DNA from: Thalassobius sp002708925
GTDB lineage: Bacteria; Pseudomonadota; Alphaproteobacteria; Rhodobacterales; Rhodobacteraceae
Direction of reading: 5' to 3'
Length of the DNA stretch: 64,000 nt
Assembly: GCF_049803795.1 (NCBI RefSeq)
Contig: NZ_JBNAGJ010000008.1
Span: 88,767-152,766, forward strand
In this document: piece after piece, positions 16,275 to 26,200 of the stretch
How positions within the stretch are numbered: position 1 is the first letter of the stretch
Layout: every line of letters begins with the position of its first letter
Notes under the pieces: model-generated
The model's input: the letters and a program-made list of their open reading frames with translations, nothing else
Databases searched by the model: none
Told to the model about the DNA's origin: nothing
Translations under genes and position numbers: made by a program

Positions 16275-17724
16275 AGCCCTGCTATGCTTGGTGTTTTTGG
16301 GGGTCGGCCCTGTGATGGCCGATCCCGACACGCCCCCCCGCACCCCGCAGGAAAGCGCCCGCATCGCAGCGGCGATGCGCCTGCTGCCCGGCCAGCCGAA
16401 CCCGTTCGAAAGCAACCCCGGTGGTAAGGGCACGCTGCACGGCGCGGCGCCCGATCGGGTTTTCTCGGCCCCGCTGACGGGGATAGAGCCCGAGGCACGG
16501 ATGAACTTTGTCCTGGGCCAGGCCATGTTCGAGAAATTCTGGGTGCAGTCGCCCTCGTCCACCAAGGCTTCGGATGGGCTGGGCCCTTATTATAACGCGC
16601 GCTCATGCGCCATGTGCCATCCGGGCAATGGGCGCGGCGCGGCCCCCGATGGCGATGGCCCCCTGCCCATGACGCTGATGCTGCGCCTGTCGGTGCAGGG
16701 CGGTGACACCCACGGCATCCAAGAGTATCTGGCCACCCTGCCCGACCCGCACCTGGGCGGGCAATTACAGACAGACGCCATTTCCGGGCTGGACCCCGAG
16801 GGCGCTCCGACGGTCCGTTACCAGCATATCAAGGTCGATCTGCCCGGCGAAACCGTGACCCTGCGCCGGCCTCTCTATGATGCCGGCGCCCCGCTAAGCG
16901 CCCAGACGATGATCAGCCCGCGCCTGGCCCCGCCCCTGCATGGGATGGGCCTGATTGATGCGATTCGCGACGCCGACATCCTGGCCAATGCCGACCCGCA
17001 GGATCGCGATGGCGATGGGATCTCGGGGCGGGCGAACTGGGGGCTGTCGCGCGATACCGGGCAGGTCAGCCTGGGGCGCTATGGATGGAAGGCGGGCAAT
17101 GCCACGCTGCGCGAACAGGTGGCGGATGCGTTTTCCAACGACATCGGGATTTCCTCTCCGATATTCGAGGCCGGATGGGGGGATTGCACGCCCACGCAGA
17201 CTGCCTGCCGTGCAGCACCGCATGGCGATGGTGACGTGCGCGGAACCGAGCTGGATCAGCAGGGGCTGGACCTGACCACGCTCTATGTGGGCCATCTGGC
17301 GGTTCCCGCCCGCCCGGCTGCGCACAGCGCCCTGCCCGGTCGCGATCTGTTCGTGGATCTGGGCTGCGCCGCCTGCCACCGGCCCGCCTATGTGACAGAG
17401 CGGCGCGAAAACGACCCGCTGCGCGGTTTTCAGATGATCTGGCCCTATTCGGATTTCCTGCTGCATGACATGGGCGAGGGCCTGGCCGATCACCGCCCCG
17501 AACATCGCGCAACAGGTCGTGAATGGCGCACGCCGCCGCTTTGGGGTATTGGACGGACGAAACAAGTCTTGGATTCGGAATATTATCTGCACGATGGCCG
17601 CGCGCGCACGCTGACCGAGGCGATCCTGTGGCACGCAGGCGAGGCCCAGCCGGCCCGAGACCGCTTTAGCCTTTTGGCACCTCCCGACCGGGATGCCCTG
17701 ATCAAATTCTTGGAAAGTTTGTGA
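16234..17724 (+). CDS. Periplasmic di-haem oxidoreductase (DUF1111, 'thiol oxidoreductase')
   Basis: About 496 residues, with two c-type haem sites: CAMCH (in ARSCAMCHPGNGRG) and CAACH (in DLGCAACHRP). A hydrophobic stretch ALLCLVFLGVGPVMA is a signal peptide, as expected for a c-type cytochrome. Start choice is uncertain; ATG 16234 gives a reasonable n-region and overlaps bfr by 41 bases. The family is found with imelysin and DUF1513 genes in iron-regulated loci such as Pseudomonas PA4370-PA4373. Its substrate is not established; a role in redox handling of iron during uptake is inferred. Confidence 0.85.
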   Translation: MSSSTQAKWTKPSKALLCLVFLGVGPVMADPDTPPRTPQESARIAAAMRLLPGQPNPFESNPGGKGTLHGAAPDRVFSAPLTGIEPEARMNFVLGQAMFEKFWVQSPSSTKASDGLGPYYNARSCAMCHPGNGRGAAPDGDGPLPMTLMLRLSVQGGDTHGIQEYLATLPDPHLGGQLQTDAISGLDPEGAPTVRYQHIKVDLPGETVTLRRPLYDAGAPLSAQTMISPRLAPPLHGMGLIDAIRDADILANADPQDRDGDGISGRANWGLSRDTGQVSLGRYGWKAGNATLREQVADAFSNDIGISSPIFEAGWGDCTPTQTACRAAPHGDGDVRGTELDQQGLDLTTLYVGHLAVPARPAAHSALPGRDLFVDLGCAACHRPAYVTERRENDPLRGFQMIWPYSDFLLHDMGEGLADHRPEHRATGREWRTPPLWGIGRTKQVLDSEYYLHDGRARTLTEAILWHAGEAQPARDRFSLLAPPDRDALIKFLESL

Positions 17725-18785
17725 TGCTCAAACCTCTGCTGACCGCCGCCCTGATGGCCCCGTTGATGGCTCGGCCCGTATCTTTGGCCATATCTTTGGC
17801 CATATCCCTGCCTGCGCTGGCAGAGGCCGACCCCGCCCCGCCCGAGGCCGAACGCGCCGTGCAAGAGCATATCCTGCCCGGTTTCTCGGCTCTGGCGGAT
17901 TCGACGGCGCGGCTGTCGGATATGGCGGCGCAGAACTGCGATCCGGCCGAGCCGGCGCTGCGGTCCGCCTGGGGCGCGGCCTTCGATGACTGGATCGAGG
18001 TCAGCCACCTGCGCTTTGGCCCTACCGAGACCGAAAACCGCGCCTTTGCCATGGGATTCTGGCCCGATGGCCGCTCGAAGACGCCCAAGTCTCTGACCCG
18101 GCTGATCGCCGATCAGGATCCGATCATCACCACCCCCGAGGGCATTGCCTCGCTCTCGATTGCGGCGCGGGGGTTTTATGCGCTGGAATACCTGCTCTAT
18201 GATGCGCGCTATCAGGAAAATACCGGCTATGCCTGCGCGCTGACTCAGGCGCTAAGCGCGGATCTGGCGGCAACTGCGGGGGCGATGGCGCGGGACTGGG
18301 CGAACAGCTATGCGCAATTGATGCTGACGCCGGGCAGCGAATACAGCCCCTATCAATCCGCCGATGAGGTGCGCCAGGAGCTGTTCAAAGCGCTGGCCAC
18401 GGGGCTGCAATTCACCTCGGATACGCGGCTGGGGCGTCCTTTGGGCACATTCGACAAACCGCGCCCCAAACGGGCCGAGGCCTGGCGGTCGGGGCGCGCG
18501 CTGCATCATGTGATCGTGTCGCTGCAAACCCTGCGCGCGCTGGCGCTGATCCTGTCCGAGAACGACGACCGGCTTAGCGCGGATGTGGCTCGGGCGTTTG
18601 ATCAGGCCCTTGCGCAGGCCCTGGCATTAGAGGATCCGGTCTTTGCCGGGGTCGATGATCCCGCGCAGCGGCTGAAAATCGAGATCCTGAAACAGACGAT
18701 CGACACGATCCGCGAACAGCAGTTGGCCAATATCGGAGCCAAGCTGGGCGTCGCGGCAGGATTCAACGCGCTGGATGGCGATTAA
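17724..18785 (+). CDS. Second imelysin-family protein lacking the motif histidine
   Basis: A 353-residue secreted protein with a signal peptide ending near ISLPALA. The imelysin fold is recognisable, but the GxHxxE motif reads GFYALE, with tyrosine in place of histidine. The start overlaps the previous stop in TGATG; a GTG three bases earlier is also possible. The signal region contains a repeated LAISLAISL coded by an exact 12-base tandem repeat (tctttggccata twice). Such second imelysins accompany the di-haem protein in related clusters. The altered motif suggests a structural or haem-binding rather than metal-catalytic role. Confidence 0.82.
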   Translation: MLKPLLTAALMAPLMARPVSLAISLAISLPALAEADPAPPEAERAVQEHILPGFSALADSTARLSDMAAQNCDPAEPALRSAWGAAFDDWIEVSHLRFGPTETENRAFAMGFWPDGRSKTPKSLTRLIADQDPIITTPEGIASLSIAARGFYALEYLLYDARYQENTGYACALTQALSADLAATAGAMARDWANSYAQLMLTPGSEYSPYQSADEVRQELFKALATGLQFTSDTRLGRPLGTFDKPRPKRAEAWRSGRALHHVIVSLQTLRALALILSENDDRLSADVARAFDQALAQALALEDPVFAGVDDPAQRLKIEILKQTIDTIREQQLANIGAKLGVAAGFNALDGD

Positions 18786-18797
18786 ACGGGGGCCAAG

Positions 18798-19877
18798 ATG
18801 ACCACAAGACGCGGATTTTTGGCCGGGCTACTGGCCAGCGGTCTGGCCTCGGGGGCCAGTTGGGCCGATGTCGGCGGGCCTCGGTTTCTGTCAGCGGCCA
18901 GGACGGGCGCGGGGCATCGCCTGATCGGCCTGTCAGCAACCCTGGAGCCACTGTTCTCCGTGCCCATGCCTGGGCGCGGCCATGCCGCCGCGGCCCATCC
19001 AGAAGCCGCCGAGATCGTCGCCTTTGCCCGCCGCCCCGGCACATTTGCGCAGGTCATAGATTGCGCGAATGGCGCGATCAAAGCCGAGCTGCACAGCCCC
19101 GAGGGCCGGCATTTCTATGGGCATGGCGTGTTTTCGGCCGATGGGCGAATGCTGTTCACTCCGGAAAACGATTATGAAAACGGCGCGGGCCGCGTGGCCG
19201 TCTGGGATCGGACGCGCGGATACCGGCGAGTGGGGGATTTCAGCTCGGGCGGGGTGGGCCCGCATGACATGCTGCGCCTGCCGGGAACCGATCGGTTCGT
19301 CATCGCCAATGGCGGGATCGACACGCATCCCGAAAGCGGGCGCACACCGCTGAATCTGGCCTCGATGCGGGCAAATCTGGCGCTGATCGGCCCCGACGGC
19401 AAGATTTCCGAGATCACCCAGCTGGACCCTGCGCTGCGGCTGAACTCGATCCGCCATATGGCTGTCCGGGCCGATGGGACAGTGGGCTTTGCGATGCAGT
19501 GGCAGGGCAATGCAACCGATCACCCGCCGCTGGTGGGCCTGTACCGTCCGGGCCGCAAGGAAACGCCCGTCCTGGGCCGCGCCCCGGCCCCGCTGCACGC
19601 CCGGATGCGCGGCTATGCTGGCTCGATCGCCTTTTCCGGGGACGGGACGCAGGTGGCGATCTCCAGCCCGCGCGGCGGTATGATTCATGTTTTCGACGCC
19701 GAAACCGGCGATTTTCTCTGGCATGTACAAGAAGAGGATGTCTGCGGGCTGAACGTGCTGGGGGCCGGGTTTATCGCCACGGCGGGCACGGGCCGGGTGA
19801 TCCGGTTCTCCGGGCCTCAGGCGCAGATTATCGGCCAGCAGGAACTGGCCTGGGACAACCACCTGATTTACGTGTGA
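18798..19877 (+). CDS. DUF1513 protein, Tat-exported predicted beta-propeller
   Basis: A 359-residue protein with a twin-arginine signal (TTRRGFLAGLLASGLASG) and repeated blade-like sequences such as GHGVFSADGRMLFTPEND and IAFSGDGTQVAISSPRGG, pointing to a seven-bladed propeller. It follows the second imelysin by 12 bases and ends the iron operon. DUF1513 members are repeatedly linked to imelysin and di-haem proteins. The molecular function is unknown. Folded Tat export would fit a cofactor-containing protein, but no cofactor motif is visible. Confidence 0.85.
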   Translation: MTTRRGFLAGLLASGLASGASWADVGGPRFLSAARTGAGHRLIGLSATLEPLFSVPMPGRGHAAAAHPEAAEIVAFARRPGTFAQVIDCANGAIKAELHSPEGRHFYGHGVFSADGRMLFTPENDYENGAGRVAVWDRTRGYRRVGDFSSGGVGPHDMLRLPGTDRFVIANGGIDTHPESGRTPLNLASMRANLALIGPDGKISEITQLDPALRLNSIRHMAVRADGTVGFAMQWQGNATDHPPLVGLYRPGRKETPVLGRAPAPLHARMRGYAGSIAFSGDGTQVAISSPRGGMIHVFDAETGDFLWHVQEEDVCGLNVLGAGFIATAGTGRVIRFSGPQAQIIGQQELAWDNHLIYV

Positions 19878-19883
19878 ACGGGC

Positions 19884-19899
19884 CCGGCCGCACGGCCGG
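19884..19899. terminator. Possible shared terminator between converging operons
   Basis: ccggcc (19884-19889) and ggccgg (19894-19899) form a short GC stem between the iron operon (+) and the TRAP operon (-), within a 33-bp gap. There is no T-tract, so it is weak. Confidence 0.35.
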
Positions 19900-19910
19900 A
19901 CCCTCTGCGT

Positions 19911-21311
19911 TTACGCCAGTCCGGGCAGATAGAGCACAATCGCAGGAAAGGCGATCAGCAGCGCAATCGTCACCGCATCGGCCACAAAGAACGGGGTCAC
20001 GCCGCGGAACACGTCTTGGACGCTTAGATCATCGCGCACCCCGGCCACCACGAAACAGTTCAGCCCGATGGGCGGGGTGATCAGGCAGAACTCGGCCATT
20101 TTCACCACCAGAATCCCGAACCAGATCGCACACATCGGCCCCGACATGCCGAAGGCGCTGTCAGCGGCCGAGACCATCTCGCCTCCGTTCAGGGCCATGA
20201 CGGCCGGATAGACCACCGGCAAAGTCAGCAGCAGCATCCCGATCGCATCCATGAACATCCCCAGCACCGCATAGGCCAGCAGGATATAGATCAGCGTCAG
20301 CATCGGCGACTGATCCAGGCTGGTGATCCAGTCGGAAAACGCACTGGGCAGATCGGCAAACCCCAAGAAGCGCACATAGATCAGCACGCCCCAGATGATG
20401 GTAAAGATCATCGCGCTGAGTTTCGCCGTTTCCAGCAGAGCGTCCTTGAGCTGGGTCCAGCGCATCCCGCGATACACCGCCATCAGGAACACCACAAAGG
20501 CCCCCAGCGCGCCGCCCTCGGTCGGGGTGCCCCAGGCATCGCCTCCAAACGGGTTGTAGATAAAGAAGATGATGATCAGCACCACGAAAAAGATCGGGAA
20601 GGCCGGCGGGATCGAGGCCAGCCTCTGCCCCCATGTGAACCCGCGCACGGGCGGGCCGAAATTGGGGACAATCAGCGCCATGCCCACGATCAGCGCGCCA
20701 TAAACGATGGCGGAAAACGCGCCGGGGATGAAGCCCGCCAGCAGCAGCTTGCCCACGTCCTGTTCCACGATGATCGCGTAAATCACCAGAATAGCCGAGG
20801 GCGGGATCAGGCTGGCCAGCGTGCCCCCCGCCGCCACAACGCCCGCGGCAAAGCGCTTGTCATAGCCGATTTTCAGCATCTCGGGGATGGCGATACGGGC
20901 AAACACCGCCGCCGTCGCCACCGAGGCCCCGGACACCGCCGCAAACCCCGCCGTCGCAAACACCGTGGACACCGCCAGCCCGCCCGGCAGCCAGCCGACC
21001 CAGCGTTTGGCGGCCTCGAACAGGGCCTTGGTCAGCCCCGCGTAATAGGCCAGGTATCCGATCAGGATGAAGGTGGGAATGAGGCTAAGCGCCTGGGACG
21101 AGACCTTGGAATGCGGCACCTGCCCGGCGGTTTTCACCGCAATCGTCGCCGCCTTCATGAACCGGGACGGATCATAGCCGAACTTGTTCCAGAAAATCCA
21201 CGTCAGCCCCACCAGCCCGGCGATGCCCGCCGCAAAGGCCACGCGCATTCCCAGGACCACCATCAGCAGCAAAAACCCCGAGACCCACAGGCCAATATCA
21301 ATCGGTTCCAT
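19911..21311 (-). CDS. dctM: TRAP transporter large permease (DctM type)
   Basis: A 466-residue protein with about twelve membrane helices and the DctM signatures VSGASVATAAVF and GTLASLIPPSAILVIYAI. It is the sodium-coupled membrane subunit. It overlaps the small permease by one base (21311). The DctP-Q-M set takes up an organic acid using a periplasmic binding protein; the substrate cannot be read from the sequence. The annotation as C4-dicarboxylate type is only the family name. Confidence 0.92.
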   Translation of the reverse strand: MEPIDIGLWVSGFLLLMVVLGMRVAFAAGIAGLVGLTWIFWNKFGYDPSRFMKAATIAVKTAGQVPHSKVSSQALSLIPTFILIGYLAYYAGLTKALFEAAKRWVGWLPGGLAVSTVFATAGFAAVSGASVATAAVFARIAIPEMLKIGYDKRFAAGVVAAGGTLASLIPPSAILVIYAIIVEQDVGKLLLAGFIPGAFSAIVYGALIVGMALIVPNFGPPVRGFTWGQRLASIPPAFPIFFVVLIIIFFIYNPFGGDAWGTPTEGGALGAFVVFLMAVYRGMRWTQLKDALLETAKLSAMIFTIIWGVLIYVRFLGFADLPSAFSDWITSLDQSPMLTLIYILLAYAVLGMFMDAIGMLLLTLPVVYPAVMALNGGEMVSAADSAFGMSGPMCAIWFGILVVKMAEFCLITPPIGLNCFVVAGVRDDLSVQDVFRGVTPFFVADAVTIALLIAFPAIVLYLPGLA

Positions 21312-21955
21312 CAGCGGGCCTCCTCATCGTCAAAACCGCCCACATGCTGCGCCTCTTCGGCGGCCTGCGCGGCGGCGGACAGCACCAGAGGCACCGCAAC
21401 AGGTTCAACCAGCCCCAGCACGAAAGCCCGCCCATAGCCCCACAGCTGGAGCACAACCCGCACGCACAGCACAGAAAACGCCACGGGGGCCAGCAATTTG
21501 GCCGGCCAGATCGGAATGCCGATGTCGATCGAGCTGTCACGGCTCCACATCGGCGCGGCGAAATCGAAACTGCGCTGGAAATGCTCCCAGCTGCCCCAGA
21601 CCAGCAGCGCCATCAGGATCAGCGTGGCCAGTGCGGTGATGAATTCAGCCGCCCACAGCGCCCGGCCCTTCAGCCGCCCCACCAGAATGTCCATGCGGAT
21701 ATGCCCGCCGTCGCGCTGCGTATAGGCCACGCCCATGAAGGCGATCAGCGGCATGATCTGCTCGATCCAGTCCACATAGCCGGGCAAGGGCGCGTTCATC
21801 GTGTTGCGCCCGCCCACGGAAATGACCGCCAGCACCATCAGCGAAAACACCGCCAACCCGCTGATCAGGGCCAGAATTTTTTCGATCCGATGCAAGGATC
21901 GGTCCAGGCGGCTCAGGGTCGAGCCGTCCTCAAGCACAGCGGATGAGCCAGCCAT
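21311..21955 (-). CDS. dctQ: TRAP transporter small permease (DctQ type)
   Basis: A 214-residue protein with four membrane helices, the first near ALISGLAVFSLMVLAVISVGG. The DctQ feature YVDWIEQIMPLIAFMGVAYTQRDGGHIRMD is recognisable. It couples DctM to the binding protein. It lies downstream of dctP behind a stem-loop. An Ala/Glu-rich tail of about 30 residues is extra and poorly conserved. Confidence 0.9.
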   Translation of the reverse strand: MAGSSAVLEDGSTLSRLDRSLHRIEKILALISGLAVFSLMVLAVISVGGRNTMNAPLPGYVDWIEQIMPLIAFMGVAYTQRDGGHIRMDILVGRLKGRALWAAEFITALATLILMALLVWGSWEHFQRSFDFAAPMWSRDSSIDIGIPIWPAKLLAPVAFSVLCVRVVLQLWGYGRAFVLGLVEPVAVPLVLSAAAQAAEEAQHVGGFDDEEAR

Positions 21956-22010
21956 GCGTCCCCCTCTCTGGATGCCCTTTGCGGGCCTATTGCCGTATCT
22001 GAAACGGAAA

Positions 22011-22038
22011 CCGCCCGAGGGCCAAAGCCGTCGGGCGG
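22011..22038 (-). terminator. Stem-loop between the TRAP binding-protein gene and the permease genes
   Basis: Arms ccgcccga (22011-22018) and tcgggcgg (22031-22038). Read on the minus strand, it follows the dctP stop by seven bases and is followed by ggtttccgtttc. A partial terminator here would give more binding protein than permease, which is the usual arrangement. Confidence 0.55.
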
Positions 22039-22045
22039 TATGATC

Positions 22046-23056
22046 TTATTTACGGGTTTCGGCCAGGGTGGTCATGACAGTGTCATACAGCCCCTGCGCG
22101 TCGATGCCCTGTTTGGTCATGTCCGCCAGCCATTTTTCCCGGATCGGATCGGCGGCCGCGGCGCGGAACTTGTCCAGCTCGGCCTCGGAGATCATGACCT
22201 TGGTCACGTTCTTTTCGGCCAGCACGGTGTCCCATTTCTCTAGCAGCGCGCCATAGTTGGCCAGGTAGTGATCCAGCGCCTCGTCGATCGAGCCATCCAG
22301 CGCGGCGCGTTCGGACTCCGACAGCGCGTCATAGGCATCGGTGTTCACCACCACCGGGCAATTCACCGTGCCGGGGTTCAGGTTGGCCGTCCACCAGGTG
22401 GCCTGATCAATGGTGCGGAACGCAAAATGCGCGTGCTGCGCAAAGGCCACCGTGTCCACCACGCCGCTTTCCATGGCGTTATAGGCCTCGGTTGCGGTCA
22501 CGGATGTGGGCACAGCGCCGATGGTCTTGAAGGCCTGACCGATACCGCCCGTCGCGCGCACGCGCATCCCGTTCATCTTGTCCAGCGTATCCCGAGGCTC
22601 GCCGGTGCCAACCAGGTTATATTGCGGCATCGGCGAGGGCATGAACAGTTTCGCGTTCCAGCGCGCCAGATCCTTTTGCGCGGCCGGATGGGCATAGACC
22701 GCGCGGGCCACGGCCACCTCTTCGGCAAGGGTATTCACGCCCAGAAAGGGCAGTTCCAGCACGGTGATGGTGGGATTCTTATCGCGGTGATAGCCCGCAC
22801 AGAACTGCGCCATTTCAAACGCGCCGATGGAAATCCCGTCCAGGTTTTCCTTGTTCTTGGACAGGCCGCCATAGCTGATGTTCAGGGTAAATTCGCCGCC
22901 GGTTTTTTCGCTGACCAGCTCGGCCAGTTTTTCGATATGTTCGGTAAAGGCCCGGCGTTTGCCCCAGACGGACACGTTCCATTCGGTTGCCATGGCCTCG
23001 GTTGCAAAGCCAAAGGCAAGCGCCGCAACAGCGGCCTTGGTCATCAGGTTCTTCAT
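22046..23056 (-). CDS. dctP: TRAP transporter periplasmic substrate-binding protein (DctP type)
   Basis: A 336-residue binding protein with a Sec signal peptide (MKNLMTKAAVAALAFGFATEAMA). The DctP-family core includes the conserved arginine region GMRVRATGGIGQAF and SGVVDTVAFAQHAH. It is first in the minus-strand operon. A 19-bp inverted repeat lies about 82 bases upstream of the start. The mature protein begins TEWNVSVWGKRRAF. The ligand is unknown; family members bind carboxylates, keto acids or amino-acid derivatives. Confidence 0.9.
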   Translation of the reverse strand: MKNLMTKAAVAALAFGFATEAMATEWNVSVWGKRRAFTEHIEKLAELVSEKTGGEFTLNISYGGLSKNKENLDGISIGAFEMAQFCAGYHRDKNPTITVLELPFLGVNTLAEEVAVARAVYAHPAAQKDLARWNAKLFMPSPMPQYNLVGTGEPRDTLDKMNGMRVRATGGIGQAFKTIGAVPTSVTATEAYNAMESGVVDTVAFAQHAHFAFRTIDQATWWTANLNPGTVNCPVVVNTDAYDALSESERAALDGSIDEALDHYLANYGALLEKWDTVLAEKNVTKVMISEAELDKFRAAAADPIREKWLADMTKQGIDAQGLYDTVMTTLAETRK

Positions 23057-23138
23057 TGTTTTCCTCCCGTACGCGGCACGTTCACCACCGCAGACAGAAG
23101 GAAGCTAGTACAGCCCTTTCTGAGTGCCAAGCCTTTCT

Positions 23139-23157
23139 TGCAGAAAGACATTCTGCA
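23139..23157. promoter_or_regulatory. Inverted repeat upstream of the TRAP operon, possible operator
   Basis: tgcagaa (23139-23145), five bases, then ttctgca (23151-23157), perfect 7-bp arms. It lies in the 220-bp gap between dctP and putA, in promoter range of dctP. The size suits a dimeric regulator, but no regulator gene is adjacent. Confidence 0.4.
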
Positions 23158-23179
23158 TACCGGAAAGTGGGTAGGAACC

Positions 23180-23219
23180 CCGTGAATCCACGGTATCGCA
23201 CGGGCCCATATCCGGGCCC
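23180..23219 (-). terminator. Two tandem stem-loops downstream of putA
   Basis: gggccc/gggccc (23202-23219, loop atatcc) and ccgtg/cacgg (23180-23193, loop aatc) lie 58-97 bases past the putA stop on the minus strand. No T-tract follows, so termination would need help from Rho. Both are also upstream of the dctP promoter region. Confidence 0.35.
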
Positions 23220-23276
23220 AGCCCTAGCGTTTCGCGCTGCTTCGCCTGCTGTCCGGCGGTTCCAGAATCGCAAAGA

Positions 23277-26200
23277 TCAACCGCTTGCCGCCAGCAGCTG
23301 CGCATTGCCGCCCGCGGCCGTGGTGTCGATACAGATGTGACGCTCCAGCCGGCAGCGCGCGGCCAGATCCTGCCCGGTGCTCAGCCCAACCAGCGCCCCC
23401 TGGCGCGCGGCCAGAGCCTGCCGGGCCTGCGCGACATCCTCGTCCTCAGACCATAGCGCCACCAGCGCCAGCCCCGGCAGATGCGCCAGCAGCGCGCGCG
23501 GCAGCACCCCGTTCAGCCCCATCGCGGCAGGCACGCCGGGGGCAATCGCCAGCGCCGGGCAGCCGTTTTCGCGCGCGATCCGCACTTGCTGGGCCGCGTC
23601 ATCCGCCGAGGGCCCCAGGCACAGCACCAGCCCGCGCCCAAAAACCGACAGCCGGTTGGATTCCCCTGTGGGGCCGGGCAGATCCTGCGCGCTTAGCCGG
23701 ACCGGAGCCTCCTCTGCCAGCCCGCTTAGCGCAGCGTTCACGCGATCTTGCGTCAGGGACGCCCCGGCCACCAGAGGATGAGCCACACGCACAGGCCGGG
23801 TGAACCGGGGCAGATAGGCCGGACCGCCCGCCTTGGGGCCGGTGCCGGACAGCCCCTCGCCGCCGAAAGGCTGAGAGCCGACGATCGCACCGATCTGGTT
23901 TCGGTTCACATAGAGATTGCCCACCCGGATTCTGGCGCAGACCTGCTCGACCCGGCTGTCGATCCGCGTATGCAGACCAAAAGTCAGCCCATATCCGGTG
24001 GCATTCACCGCATCCACCACCGCGTCAATCTGGCTGGCCTTGAACGTGGCCACATGCAGCACGGGGCCGAAAATCTCGCGCTCCAGCGCGGCGATTCCGT
24101 CCACGCGGATCACGGTGGGGGCGATGAAATGGCCAGCCGTCGGGGCGTCCAGCTGTTTCAGAACGTCTCCGCGGGCGCGGGCCTGGGCGATATAATCGGT
24201 AAAATCCGCCTGCGCGCGCGCGTCGATCACCGGGCCGACATCGGTTGCCAGATCCCACGGATTGCCCATCGCCAGCTCGTCCATCGCGCCAAACAGCATC
24301 GGCAGCAGCGTGCCTGCGATGTCCTCTTGGATATACAGGCAGCGCAGGGCCGAGCACCGCTGCCCCGCCGACTGAAACGCCGAGGCCACGATGTCGCGCA
24401 CCGCCTGTTCGGGCAGCGCGGTGCTGTCCACGATCATCGCGTTCAGCCCGCCGGTTTCCGCAATCAGCACCGCCTCCGAGGGCGTGCCGCTGGCCATGGC
24501 ACGCTGAATCCGCTGCGCCGTAGCCGTCGAGCCGGTAAAGCACACGCCATTCACCCGCGCGCTGCCGGTCAGCACCGGGCCCAGCTCTGCGCCCTGCCCT
24601 GGCAGCAGTTGCAGCGCCGTCAGTGGCACTCCTGCCTGATGCAGCAGTTGCGTGGCGCGATGGGCAATCAGGCTGGTGGCCTCGGCCGGTTTGGCCAGCA
24701 CCGCATTGCCCGCCGCCAACGCGGCCGCAATCTGCCCGGTGAAAATCGCCAGCGGGAAATTCCACGGCGAAATACAGGTGAACACCCCACAGGCCGGAGC
24801 CTCCAGCCCGGCGGCCTGAGCCGCATAATAGCGCAGGAAATCCACCGCCTCGCGCAGTTCGGAAATCGCGTCATTGGGGGTTTTGCCGGCCTCGCGCGCC
24901 AATAGGGCGAACAGCTCGCCGAAATGCGCCTCATATAGATCCGCCGCCGTGTTCAGGATACCGGCGCGGCGCGCAACGGGCGCGTCCCATGGGGCAGCAT
25001 CGGCCAGAGCCTGCGCGGCCTCGGCCGGGGTGGCCTCGCGCAGCTGACCGACGGTATCTTGCGGCAGCGCCGGGTTGATCACCGCCCGCGCTGCCCCCGT
25101 TTCCGAGGGCGAGACCATCAGCGCCCCGCCCTGCCAATGATAAGTAGCAAACCGCGCACGCGCTGCCTGAACCCGCTCCAGATCGAGGGCATCATGCAGA
25201 TCCCAGCCGCAAGCATTGCGGCGCTCGGGCGCGAACAGATCACCGGGGGCCAGAACCCCCGGCCCCGGCTGGCCGCCCAGCGCCTGCAACGCCTCGAACG
25301 GGTCGGCCACCACCTCTGCGGGCGCCACATCTTCGTCCACGATCTGATTCACAAAGGACGAGTTCGCCCCGTTTTCCAACAGCCGCCGCACCAGATAGGC
25401 CAGCAAATCGCGATGCGCCCCCACCGGCGCATAGATGCGGCAGCGCGTGCCCGCATCCTGTTTCACGATGTCATGCAGCCCCTCGCCCATGCCATGCAGG
25501 CGCTGGAATTCAAACGGCTGCCCATTGGCCATTTGCAGGATCGTGGCCACCGAATGCGCGTTATGCGTGGCAAATTGCGGATAGATCCTGTCTGTCATCC
25601 TCAGCAGCTTGGCCGCGCAGCACAGATAGGCCACATCCGTCGCCTGTTTGCGCGTGTAGACGGGAAAGACTTCCAGCCCCTCTACCTGAGCGCGCTTGAT
25701 TTCCGAATCCCAATAGGCGCCCTTGACCAGCCGCACCATGATTTTGCGATCCAGCCGCTGCGCCAGGGCATAGAGCCAGTCCAGCGCATAGGGCGCGCGT
25801 TTGCCATAGGCCTGCACCACCACGCCAAAACCGTCCCAGCCCGCCAGACGCGGATCGGACAGAACCGCCTGAATGACATCCAGCGACAGGTCCAGCCGGT
25901 CGGCCTCTTCCGCGTCGATGTTCAGACCCATATTGGCCTGTTTGGCCGCCAGAGCCAGCTCCAGCGTTGCGGCGGTCAGTTCTGTCATCACCCGGTCGTG
26001 CTGCCCCAGCTCATAGCGCGGATGCAGGGCCGACAGCTTGATCGAGATACCGGGATTGTCGCGAATATCCTGTGCGCGGGCTTCCTTGCCCAGGCGTTTG
26101 ATCGCAGCCAGATAGGCCGCGTGATACTTGGCCGCGTCACGGGCGGTCAGCGCGGCCTCGCCCAGCATGTCATAGGAGAAAGTATAGCCCTGCTTGGCCC

